Below, in pieces: positions 1 through 9,310 of a stretch of DNA of 64,000 bases (positions within the stretch are counted from its first letter, which is position 1; every line of letters starts with the position of its first letter). This DNA comes from Pagrus major. Taxonomy: Eukaryota; Chordata; Actinopteri; Spariformes; Sparidae. The stretch lies in the NCBI RefSeq assembly GCF_040436345.1, contig NC_133223.1, forward strand, positions 17,089,113 to 17,153,112, written 5' to 3'. The translations under genes and the position numbers were made by a program. Under the pieces are notes generated by a model, which searched no databases, was not told the origin of the DNA, and saw only the letters and a list, made by a program, of their open reading frames with translations.

Positions 1-72
1 GGCTGCAGCCGCACCTCCTTTGGTAATAGCTGCTGGAAAGAGGCTCCGGCTCACAACAGGCAGACGCAACAT
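1..72 (-). CDS. ndufs1: NDUFS1, first coding exon (partial, runs off left edge)
   Basis: Read on the minus strand from the ATG at 72-70, 24 codons stay open to the window edge. They begin MLRLPVVSRSL and end in an Ala-rich stretch, as in the mitochondrial targeting sequence that opens NDUFS1, the 75 kDa Fe-S subunit of respiratory complex I. The ATG lies one base after a good acceptor (pyrimidine tract then AG at 75-74), so the start codon sits at the beginning of exon 2. In human, NDUFS1 is minus strand and close to CMKLR2 and ADAM23, as here. The identification rests on a short N-terminus plus synteny; the Fe-S domains lie outside the window. Confidence 0.82.
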   Translation of the reverse strand, partial: MLRLPVVSRSLFPAAITKGGAAAA

Positions 73-805
73 GCTGGAAGAGAGGCAGAGGGGCAGGATC
101 ACGTGTAATTAAGATCTAGCTCTTCTGGTTGACACACTTTTTCAGACTGTCGACAAGGCTGCAAGATGTTCGTGATTTTAAAAAGGCCGAGAACCGCCAA
201 GCTTCCAGCCAAGACAAACAAAGACAACCAAGACAACCAAAACAAAAACAGAAGTAATGTTAGCTAGCTAGTTGGGAGCAGTCGATTTGCGCTGTGACGT
301 ATTTTGAAAACACAAAGTCACAACTGTTCAAGGTACAAACTGTCGAGTCTGTACGGGTATAAAGCATCATGACATACTTGTATACCCCTGCATAACGTTG
401 GAAATTTGACTTTATAACTTAGGTAACGTTTAAATACGAAAATGGTGTCCCAAGCTAGCGTTAGCAAACACTGATGTAAGTTATCGTTAGCCGACTCGCG
501 ACATTGTTACATTCGAATGTTACGTCATGATAAATATCGCGTGCAGCTCCAGCGACGTGTTCTGAAACGTTCGAAACGTTGAGTTTAGAACCACGAACGT
601 TGCACAGCCGCTACAAACAAGCTAACGTCCGCGTGACATGACACCACCGGGCTGCAGCCGGCCAGTGTGAGCGGTCAATTATCTTATAAGGAGACAGTCC
701 TGACACTCATTCAGCACATGTGCCCCGACTACACGCTGTACACGCTTGATATTATTAATATCCTGTAATAATAAAACACTGCGGTGACCGGTCAGCGTCG
801 CTTAC

Positions 806-900
806 CTTGTCAGTTTGGTCCTCGTGAGACTGCGTGCGACGCAGATTGCGCACTGTCCTGTTGTTATTCTGCTGCGTCACGGATTAAGTAATCCTGTACG
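806..900 (-). promoter_or_regulatory. ndufs1: ndufs1 5' UTR exon 1 and GC-rich promoter
   Basis: On the minus strand a strong donor (AAG then GTAAGC) lies at 806/805, directly upstream of the acceptor before the ndufs1 ATG. This gives a 5' UTR intron of 732 bp (805-74). The sequence around 500-890 is richer in CpG than the AT-rich DNA that follows, as expected for a housekeeping promoter. The transcription start is not resolved; about 870-900 is my estimate. Confidence 0.6.
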
Positions 901-1019
901 ACTGTTGCCATAATCCCAAAAGAAAGGCTAATTTCTGAAAATACTGTCTAATCTAATGGTGCAGGTATTCAACACTAGCCACAACAGTGATGTAAACACA
1001 ACAGTGATGTAAACCCATA

Positions 1020-1516
1020 CTCAAATAGTGTTTAAAGTCTTAAAGTATCTGATATTAAGTGTACTTATTGTAAGTATCAAAAGTCATTTCCAGGCAATTC
1101 ATGTACTTAAGTATCAAAAGTAAATTAAGTACATAGAAATTATACATATTTACTGTATGTATATACTTAATAGCCTACTATCCATCAATCAATTATCAGT
1201 CTGCCGATTATAATATTCATCTTTCTGATTATCTGAATCAGCATATCTTTTTCTTTCCAATTGCAGAAAATATAAATTCATTTAAAAATGCACTACTTTC
1301 GCTCCGAGGCAGCATGCAATCTAACTGGCAAAGTAACTAGTAACTACAGTTATCACATAAATGTGGTGGAGTAAAAAAGTAAAATGATTTGCCTCCAAAA
1401 TGAAGTGGAAGTATGAAGTAGCAGAAAATGGAAATACTCAAAGAAAGTACAAGTAACTCAAAATTGTACTGAAGTACAGCACTTGAGTAAATGTACTTTG
1501 TTACATGCAATCACTG
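1020..1516. repeat. Non-autonomous hAT-like repeat (AGTACTT-rich family)
   Basis: This is a copy of a dispersed family full of ACTTAAGTA and AGTACTTGAGTAAATGTACTT motifs, ending near 1516 in a CAATCACTG end. The same family recurs at 11650-12365, 19573-19909, 40809-40985 (inverted, partial), 44230-44345 (inverted, partial), 44350-44790 and about 48774-49108 (decayed). The best-preserved copies have CAGTG-type inverted ends. It carries no ORF. Confidence 0.7.
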
Positions 1517-1992
1517 GGTACAACGCGGCTACTCTTTCTCTATCCCGTTACTTTGCATTACACTTTGAAGAGCACACAATCCTAAAGACGGAGGTCCACT
1601 TGGGTTGTTTCCTAAAGTGTCATGAAGGCATGCTGAATGTTGTTGTTTGAAAGGGAGTAAAATGTTTTCCTTCCCATGTATTCAACCCAGGATGGTAACT
1701 AACAATGACGTAATCCTTACATGGCGGAGTTCACCAGAAAGAAATAACAGGAAGTGTCTGAGTTTGTAAACAGCCCGTCAGGAAATGGAAATGCATTCAC
1801 ATCTGGGTTGATGTCAGACTGGTGTATACTTTCTGGGCCTGTGTAAAGAAACTTGGGAGTCTAGTGTGTGTACATAAAACATCAAAGCCTACTATTACAT
1901 GCTGTCACAATGACAGACTCTTCTGACATCAAGTCAAATAAAATAGAAACAAAATATACAAGCAAAGTACAGTAGATGTTCAGAGGAAGACA
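1517..1992. other. Intergenic, ndufs1 promoter side to cmklr2 3' end
   Basis: I see no coding signal here. An AATAAA on the plus strand near 1937 has no evident gene to serve. The span separates the repeat copy at 1020-1516 from the cmklr2 3' UTR. Confidence 0.4.
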
Positions 1993-2740
1993 TTTATTGA
2001 GATTTATGCTATGCATTTGTAATATATTAGAATAAAACATTTATACAACTCTCAACTAGTTTAAAAATCTTACAATACATTAATAAGTGACTAGCAGCCA
2101 GTATAAAACTGTATAACACATAATACTGTTAGACTACAAATAGATACAGTATATGCAACATATCTCATCTTTAAAAACTAAAGATGTCAGGCTTCATAAG
2201 TACTATGAAAAATTTGCGTTTGATAAAAGCAACTAACAATTACTTTCATTAGCGGCTGATCTGTCAGTGTCTATAAAATGACAGAAAATAGTGAAACATT
2301 TTCATTGCAATTTGAGAGCAACAGTCCAAAACACAAAGACATTCATATTATACTTCTCTACTTCTCTGGAACCAGAAAATGCTTAAGATTTTTATTTCCA
2401 AAGGAATGCAACACTTAATTGATTATCAAAATAGTTTTAATCATCTGTTGATCAACTAAGTAGCTGTTCCAGCTTATTTTTATCTTGCCTCTTTCTCTCC
2501 AAATAGATATATTATAAAATACATGGAAAGATACTATCTCTTGTACACATTATACACACTTTGCTCAACTTTTCCATTGAGCGTAATTACACATAACTCT
2601 GTCCAAATGTAACAAAATAGGAAAATCTTAACACTACAGTTGGAAAGAACAGCTAGGGTAATCCCCACATTTAGGCTTAAGCAATAGTCTTACTCTCATG
2701 CTTTTCATGGAAAACTACTACAGTCTGAGGATGGTTGTAA
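1993..2740 (-). other. cmklr2: cmklr2 3' UTR with poly(A) signal
   Basis: Downstream of the cmklr2 stop on the minus strand the DNA is AT-rich and non-coding. A minus-strand AATAAA (plus-strand TTTATT at 1993-1998) gives a plausible 3' UTR of about 740 bases. The end is inferred from the signal only. Confidence 0.45.
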
Positions 2741-3820
2741 TCATAGAGTTGATGATGCCACAGACTCCTCTGGGACACTGTCCTGGTGAACTCCTGGCAC
2801 AGACTCCATCTCAGTGGCAGAGATTGACTGGCTGAGCTCTCTCAGTGAACTCTTAGTTAAGTCAAAGCATGCACGCTTGAGGATATGACGCACCTTTTTG
2901 CCCAGGAGCATGTACAGCAGGGGGTTAATGCAGCTGTTAAAAAAGCCTAAGCTGGTGGCGAGAGGAAAGCCAGCTTTCAGAATGTTGTGTAGGTATGCTG
3001 AGGAATGTATGGATAACTCCATCAAGCTAAAAGTATGAAAAGGTGCCCAGCATAAAAAGAAGGCCAGGATTACAGCAGAGACTGTTTTGGAGAAGCTGGA
3101 CAGGCGAACTGAACCCCCAGATTGATTCACTTTGATCGTCAGGAGAATGCCCGTCACAGATATGGCAGTAAAAGGCAAGAGGAATCCCACTGTGGTACGA
3201 ATGGCCACTATTATAATATGTCTCATGGCCGCTGTGTGTCCGTCCTCTGTGTGGAAGTTGTTGAAGCACACCACCTTGTCGTGTAAGCGCATGGTGTCGC
3301 GAAAGATCAGCGCCGGGCAGCTCGTGGCAGCAGCTAGCACCCATATGCACCCACACACGACCCAGGCTCTCTCTACAGTGCGATACCTCTGACACCAGTT
3401 GAGGTGTACCAGAGAGACATATCTGTCTATGCTGAGCACTGTGAGAAAGAGCACACTAGCGTACATGTTCATCACAGACACAAATGAGTTAATCTTACAC
3501 ATGGCCACACCGAAGTCCCAGTGGAAGTCCCGCAGGATGTAATCAATGTAGAAGGGAAGAAAGAGCACAAAGACAAAGTCTGCCATGGCTAGATTGAGCA
3601 ACCAGGTGCTGTTGACAGTCTTTTTGCTTTTGAATGCAGTCACCCAGATCACAGTTCCATTTCCAATGAGGCCAAGCACAAAGGATATAATGTAGATGAC
3701 CACTGAGATAATGTGTGTAGTTTCCCTCTGCTTGTGTTCAACTTGAAGCTCATCCAAGTCGCCATACTCCAGGTCGTAGTCATAGGTGTAATTCCCGTAG
3801 TCCTCAACGGATTCATCCAT
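2741..3820 (-). CDS. cmklr2: Chemerin-like receptor 2 (GPR1), class A GPCR
   Basis: A single coding exon of 359 codons encodes a seven-transmembrane receptor. The acidic, Tyr-rich N-terminus has a glycosylation site at N10. Visible marks are Cys108 and Cys185 (extracellular disulfide), DRY at 132-134, CWAP at 257-260 in TM6, NPLLY at 299-303 in TM7, and a Ser-rich tail. Residue agreement is best with CMKLR2/GPR1, for example the N-terminal Tyr/Asp run, the FHWDFG loop and the CFNNF loop. The family binds chemerin; mammalian CMKLR2 signals weakly and favours arrestin. Mammalian CMKLR2 has DHY where this protein has DRY. The position beside ndufs1 and adam23 matches human 2q33.3. CMKLR1 is the main alternative. 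Confidence 0.86.
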   Translation of the reverse strand: MDESVEDYGNYTYDYDLEYGDLDELQVEHKQRETTHIISVVIYIISFVLGLIGNGTVIWVTAFKSKKTVNSTWLLNLAMADFVFVLFLPFYIDYILRDFHWDFGVAMCKINSFVSVMNMYASVLFLTVLSIDRYVSLVHLNWCQRYRTVERAWVVCGCIWVLAAATSCPALIFRDTMRLHDKVVCFNNFHTEDGHTAAMRHIIIVAIRTTVGFLLPFTAISVTGILLTIKVNQSGGSVRLSSFSKTVSAVILAFFLCWAPFHTFSLMELSIHSSAYLHNILKAGFPLATSLGFFNSCINPLLYMLLGKKVRHILKRACFDLTKSSLRELSQSISATEMESVPGVHQDSVPEESVASSTL

Positions 3821-3970
3821 TGCTGCAAGGATGTAACATCAGTGGTGAAGTTATCTGTGGGAAGCTCATGATAAGATTCACTCCTTTGAATTTTCCATAA
3901 ACACATTAGCGTATTTTTAAAAAATCAAATAATAAATCAGCGTTATAATAAACCAAACACATATCCTCAC

Positions 3971-4060
3971 CTCACACTCCTTGTGATTATTCCAGGCCGT
4001 CCTCCAAAAAGATAAAGTTGCCTGTCTTGCGCCTCTTTCCGATCATACACTTCCTGTGTT
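3971..4060 (-). other. cmklr2: cmklr2 5' UTR exon (predicted)
   Basis: On the minus strand an acceptor (CTTGCAG, AG at 3824-3823) lies two bases before the cmklr2 ATG. A matching donor (GAG then GTGAGG) lies at 3971/3970. This implies a 148-bp intron in the 5' UTR and a leader exon running upstream from 3971; its 5' limit near 4060 is a guess. A leader exon followed by a single-exon coding region is common in chemoattractant receptors. Confidence 0.5.
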
Positions 4061-7000
4061 GAAGTTAAGACTGGGTGTGTCCTGACTAACCCTGAAACAT
4101 GATGTCAACATCTTTTGTATCAACAATGTGGACACTGAGATGCCCAACAGATGAGGCAGGAAAAGCACTCATAGTATGATTCATATAAATTCTTGTTTTG
4201 CAAGTTAAAATGGCAGAACTGGCAAATACTGCACTGTTACACAATGTTCATCATTTCCAAGGCTATTAACAACCAAGCAGCAGGGTGGGTATCTTTCCAC
4301 AATTCATCAATATTTGTATCATTATCAAGGCTATAATGGAGTGCATGGTAATGACATTGTGACCACATTTACAATGAATTTGTGGTCCGACATGAATGTT
4401 GTGGGGTTTTTTTTGTTTTACTTGACTATTTCGAGTGTCCATTGCATATTACAAATGTATTCACGTTACCGATTAACAAACTTTGAAAAACAAAAGTCTA
4501 AGCAAACAATATCATTAATGTGAGGTCTTAATCTATCAGAACGTTAATAATATGATTTAAATCTTAATCTTATTGAGAAAAAAATATATTATGACAGATG
4601 TAACTTTGCCATCTGTTTAAGACTGTATAGACAATAAGTAAATAATTATTAAGTAAGATATTAATATTTGAGTGAGCAATAGACAAACTTGTTGATAAAA
4701 ATGTCTTGCCAACTAATCGGACAACAATAAGATTTGGATGTTAAAGGGGCTGTATGTAGTTTTGGATAACTATTTACAATATTTACAATATTAATAAGGT
4801 TATAATACAAAAGAAATATTTATTTTTTCCATAACTGATTAAACAAGCTGTTCTCGGAGGAAAATAAAGAGCTAGATAAGAAGCTAGAAAGATGGCAGGG
4901 TCCGCCAAATATAAACAAAGGAAAACAGTATGAAATTGTGTTGTTCTTTGAGGTCAGTTGGTTTATTTTGTTTTACTCAGAGATGAAAACAAAGACAGTT
5001 TGTTTGTTTAGGCATAGAAAAAAAAATCAGTCAATGAAGATCTTTGTCCTGAAATGTCTTCAGTGCACATTTAACCTCATTGTAAAGAGAAACACGTATT
5101 GGACAGACTACTACTAGACTGAACATTAACTAAAGAGACAACTACAAAGACTAGAAAGTAAGTGGACAAAATGCAGAATCAGTGCAATCAACACATGAAG
5201 AAGAAGAGCCTCTCTCCTCACTACACCTTCATACAAATCTCAGCAAACACTGCAGAAACATTGTTTATGTAACAGGTACCTCGTCTATCGAATAGGAAAC
5301 AACAGATCACAGAAAGTGCCACATATACAACACTTAATAGTATAAACATGCATCGCTTACCTAAAAGTGCAGCGCTGCCTTTTAACAAGTATTTTGGATG
5401 AAAAAGTGCTCCAGCTCCCGGATGAAAGTGCCTGCTAACTTAGCCTTTTAGCCTCCGCTTTTGCTGGGCCTCGTCCTTGACTTCCCACACGGCTGCAAAA
5501 CTCCTTTCTGCGGCATGTGTTGTCTTTCCGTGAGCCCATCCAAGCACAACTCTCCGCTATGAGATGTGCAGTGTGGGCGCGCCCGGCTGACGCGTCAAAC
5601 ATGGACCACAGAGAGAAGAGAAGTTATTGGTCACCAGCGCGGAGTGAAGAATGCTTTCATTCAGAGGACCTGTGGCTGCTGCTCACAACAGCGGGGGAAA
5701 CCCTCAGTCAGTCCCCTCCTGGTCCTCACTGAAGGTTTCAACCCTGCACATGCAGTTTTTAACAGCCTAAAAAGGCACACATTGCTTCAGTCAGTGGGCA
5801 GGGCCAACCGAGGGAAGGTTTACTCGAGGCTGTCATCTTTTCTTTGACTTCTGCTTCACTCTCGCAAGGCATTCAACTCTTTGATTGATTCTTGCTCAGT
5901 AAAATGCACTGTGTAAAAATGTTGGCTAAAACAACTTGGTAAATCCAGTAAGTCGTTGCAGCCCTGCCTCCAGGCCGAACACTGAGGTTGGGACAATTGT
6001 GCAAAAGCTGGATCTTGTTCTTTGCCAGTGTTTTGAAACGTATTTAGAAGGTGTGGTTGCATTTACTGAGGCACTTCCATAAAGTCTGGGGATTTACAAG
6101 AAACTGATTTGAAAATGAAAGGTCAAAACAAAACAGATCCAACAGGGACTGAACTATCTTGATAGTTCAAAATCAAAATTGCTTAATCCTACTGTACACT
6201 TCCTCTCATGCAACTTATAACTTCCTTTACTAGAACTAGTAATTTCCCAACATCTTTAAAAAGTGATGTTCACCCAACACCCTCATACTTTTCCTTAACT
6301 AACACAGGCTTTCCGAGAAAAATGAAATAATGCCTAAACTCAGACTTGACAAAGCTCCACCAGAGTCACAGAAGACATTGCACAAAAAATTTATTGGCGC
6401 CGAACTTTGGTAATGAAAGTAAAAATGCCTCAGATGAACGTGATGAGCTGTTCTTGCAAAAAAAAAAATGCTGTCTATTCTGCTGAGACACAATTAATCG
6501 AGAATAACCTTTGCAGACTAAAAGAGAAATTAGTTGCCATTAAATAAGTCAAATTTAACAGCAACAAAGCTCTTTTCCAAACTGATGTGAGGTTGAAATA
6601 ACAAATTTCGACCATTCATGTGGACTGTGCTGCTTACTCATCCCCTTTTGTTTCATAAGACAGTCAGACAGCCTTGTCTCAGTTGTCATGATCTCTCCAG
6701 CGGCCTAAAGTGACCATCTCATCTCTCTGTGGGTGGACCATATAGCCCTGAGGGGGGAGCTGTCTCATCCTCCAATAGCTGTGTGTGCAATCTGCAAAGA
6801 CTCCCAATCAAGTCATGCCATGCACTGATTATAGTCCATAGCTCAAGCCACACAGTCCTCCTCGAAGATATTATGTTATCTCAGAGAGAGACTAACTGGG
6901 GCAAAGTTCGACACCAGCATTTGTGCTTTTCCTCACATATACTGTCTCAACAAGCAGATCCATGAATCACTCATGTTTAATTTTACTGGCTCACTAAAAC

Positions 7001-8164
7001 ACGTTATACCTATATGGTAGAGATAACTCAAACATATACGTGTTACTTAAAGTTTTTATGAGTCAATCCTGACACCAGTGCTTTTAGAAATAATGTTGCT
7101 GAGAATCCTCACAAAATATCCTATACTAATTTATCATTACCATTGTCAATTATACCGGTAAATGTGAGCATGCTGTAGGCATATATAATGTATATAAACA
7201 TGTATACATGCTGTACATATCCACCCACTTCATTTATAAAAATATAAATTCTCTGTTACGTATTCTATGACATTAATGATTCAATATTTATTCCTTTGCA
7301 CTACTGTATTCTTGTTTAAAATTTATAGAAACAGTCTGACTGGATTAACCTAATTTATTTATTTATTTTACTGTGTGTTTACTGCTAAGCTGGCTAATTG
7401 TTTCCTCTGAATTTCTAGCCTACTTAATTTTAAATGCGGTAGGCTACTTATATTTGTGGGAATATTTTCACAATGTGGTAATATTATTGAGCAAAGGGGA
7501 AAAAATCCCTTTTAAAATCAGTTACGACCATGAAATTAAAAGTAGGCCTACATTTAGCTAATGTTAGCTAGTTAGCTAACTCGGTATCTACAGAGACGCT
7601 AGCTAGCTGTATATAATATGTTTAGTAGCTGTGTGCAAATGAATGTGTTCTGTGCTGCCTTACTTAATTTTATTTATTTATTTTTTGCTGTGTGAACAGT
7701 ATTAAGATATTAGATACTGTGCAGCTCCTCCGCTGATACTTTGTTACAGGTTAAACCACCCAGTAGGCTAAAGACGTAACTGCTTTAACAAGCTAAGTAT
7801 TTTGTATTTCTACTGATGTTTCAGTCATAAATGCAGTACATATATACTCGTGGAAAGTTTTTGCGGATGTGGTATTACTTAAATATCTTTAGCAGAGGTT
7901 TAATTTCCGTTTTAAAAATCAGTAAGTATTGTTCGCTAGCTACATTTAGCTCACGTTAGCGACAGAGACGTTAGCTAGCTGTCTCCTTTCCTTAAACATA
8001 CCCTATTTTATTTTATTTTTATTTATTTTATAATAACCAAAACATTAACCCATGCTCATAACAAAAAGCGGATTCTATGCTCCTTCTTTTTTTTATTAAT
8101 TTTTTATTACTGTGTGTGACCGGTCTCGGTGTCAGAGGGGTCACTTCCTGTTTTTTCCAGGTTG
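4061..8164. other. Intergenic or undetected adam23 5' region
   Basis: No recognisable exon was found in this 4.1 kb. From 4741 a repeat-like stretch begins (AAAGGGGCTGTATGTAG). A GC-richer block with several CpGs lies at 5400-5850 and could be a promoter or CpG-rich repeat. The rest is AT-rich. The signal-peptide exon of adam23 should lie upstream of 9311, but none of the open frames here has both a signal sequence and a phase-1 donor. Confidence 0.4.
7345..8030. repeat. Old tandem duplication, about 350-bp unit
   Basis: Two diverged units follow one another. Each starts after a TTTATTTATTTA run with CTGTGTG (near 7360 and 7672). Each ends with a TTTTAAAATCAG block followed by TAGCTAGCT motifs (near 7515-7610 and 7910-7985). 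A third TTTATTTATTTTA run occurs near 8015. No coding sequence is seen. Confidence 0.45.
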
Positions 8165-8287
8165 ATGTGTTTTTACAGCCGTGCCTTTGAGGTCACCTGC
8201 AACGGGCTTCCTGTGATCCAGCAGGGGAGGAAGGACATGTTTGTGCTCACCGAGGAGGAGTCAGCCTGCCGGGTTGACTTCCAGTAG
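8165..8287 (+). CDS. Unassigned 40-codon ORF or orphan exon
   Basis: An ATG at 8165 opens 40 codons ending with TAG at 8285-8287. Third positions are mostly G or C, unlike the AT-rich flanks, and TTTTTACAG at 8170-8178 could instead be a splice acceptor placed after the ATG. The peptide reads MCFYSRAFEVTCNG at its start and ends SACRVDFQ. I do not recognise it. It could be the last exon of an unseen gene, an upstream ORF in the adam23 leader, or chance. The C-rich stretch after it (8300-8400) encodes no clear signal peptide. Confidence 0.2.
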   Translation: MCFYSRAFEVTCNGLPVIQQGRKDMFVLTEEESACRVDFQ

Positions 8288-9310
8288 CTGCCTGGCCACC
8301 GCCTTCTTTCTGCTCCCCTCCTCCTCCTCCCCCTCCTGTTCCTCTCCCTCCTTCTCCTCCTCAGCCCGCTACTGCAGCAGCAGCAGCAGCATCCCGGTGC
8401 CTCGCGGATCCATGAAGAAAGCCCTCCTTGCACGGCACCGCCTCCACGCCACGATGGGCCGCCAGCTATTCACTGCGTTGATGTGTTGATATCGAGATAT
8501 TTTCAGTTATCAAATATGAATCATGCATTTGATATTTCTGGCCACTTTGCTCGTCAGCATCCTTTCGCCCTGGCTTCATCCATCACTAGCGTCATCCGGT
8601 ACGTATTGCAAAGAGAGAGCCTTGCTGGCTTTTATTTTAGTCACTTTCAACTAATTAAATGCACCTTTGAGTTTCTTGCGTGTGGCTTTAAAATGATATG
8701 TGACGATGTTACTGCTGCTGCACAGCATCGCCTTGTTTCCCACATAAAAGAGAGGGAAGTGTTTCATTTAATATGCGGCGTCTTCGGCGTGATGCTGCAT
8801 GAGGCAGACTACAGCATCTCAGCATCTTTTGTTCAGCTTATAAAAGATGATCTGCTCTTTATTATGTGTGATTAGCACATTTACATTAAAAGTCACTGAG
8901 AGTCTTTTTGCTCCAGTGCATCATGTTGTATGCGGTTGTTTGTCTGTGGCTATATGTATCAGTATTGCATAATGCTCACTGCATTCATCTGTCTGCTGCA
9001 GAGTTTTTTTTTTTTTTTTTACTTTGCCAATAAGCATATCAAAAGTACCTCTCAGTGAAATGAAGCAATTTATATTCTGTATTCTAAATCAATTTCACTG
9101 CCTTACGTGGCTGTCAGTATACTATGGGGTATGTCACCAATCTTACTGAACTGTGTCCTGAAGAATCGCAATGAAGCCACGGCCACTCGCCTCAGTATTA
9201 TCAATGTGTTTCATGAATAAAGAATGACAGCTGGCTCTTTGTGCATGCATGTGTGCATGAGGACCGGCCGGGTGTTTTTTAACGCCTGTGCGGTGGGTAT
9301 TCTCTTGCAG

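Noticed and set aside
8241-8489. Ser/Pro-rich open frame as adam23 signal exon
   Set aside because: It is a CTCCTCC low-complexity stretch, with no true ATG before the hydrophobic part and no good donor in phase 1.
8483-8875. 130-codon plus-strand ORF before adam23
   Set aside because: It has no recognisable domain. A good donor GTACGT at 8599 gives phase 2, which does not fit the phase-1 start of the first adam23 exon found and leads to a stop, so it is not the missing exon.
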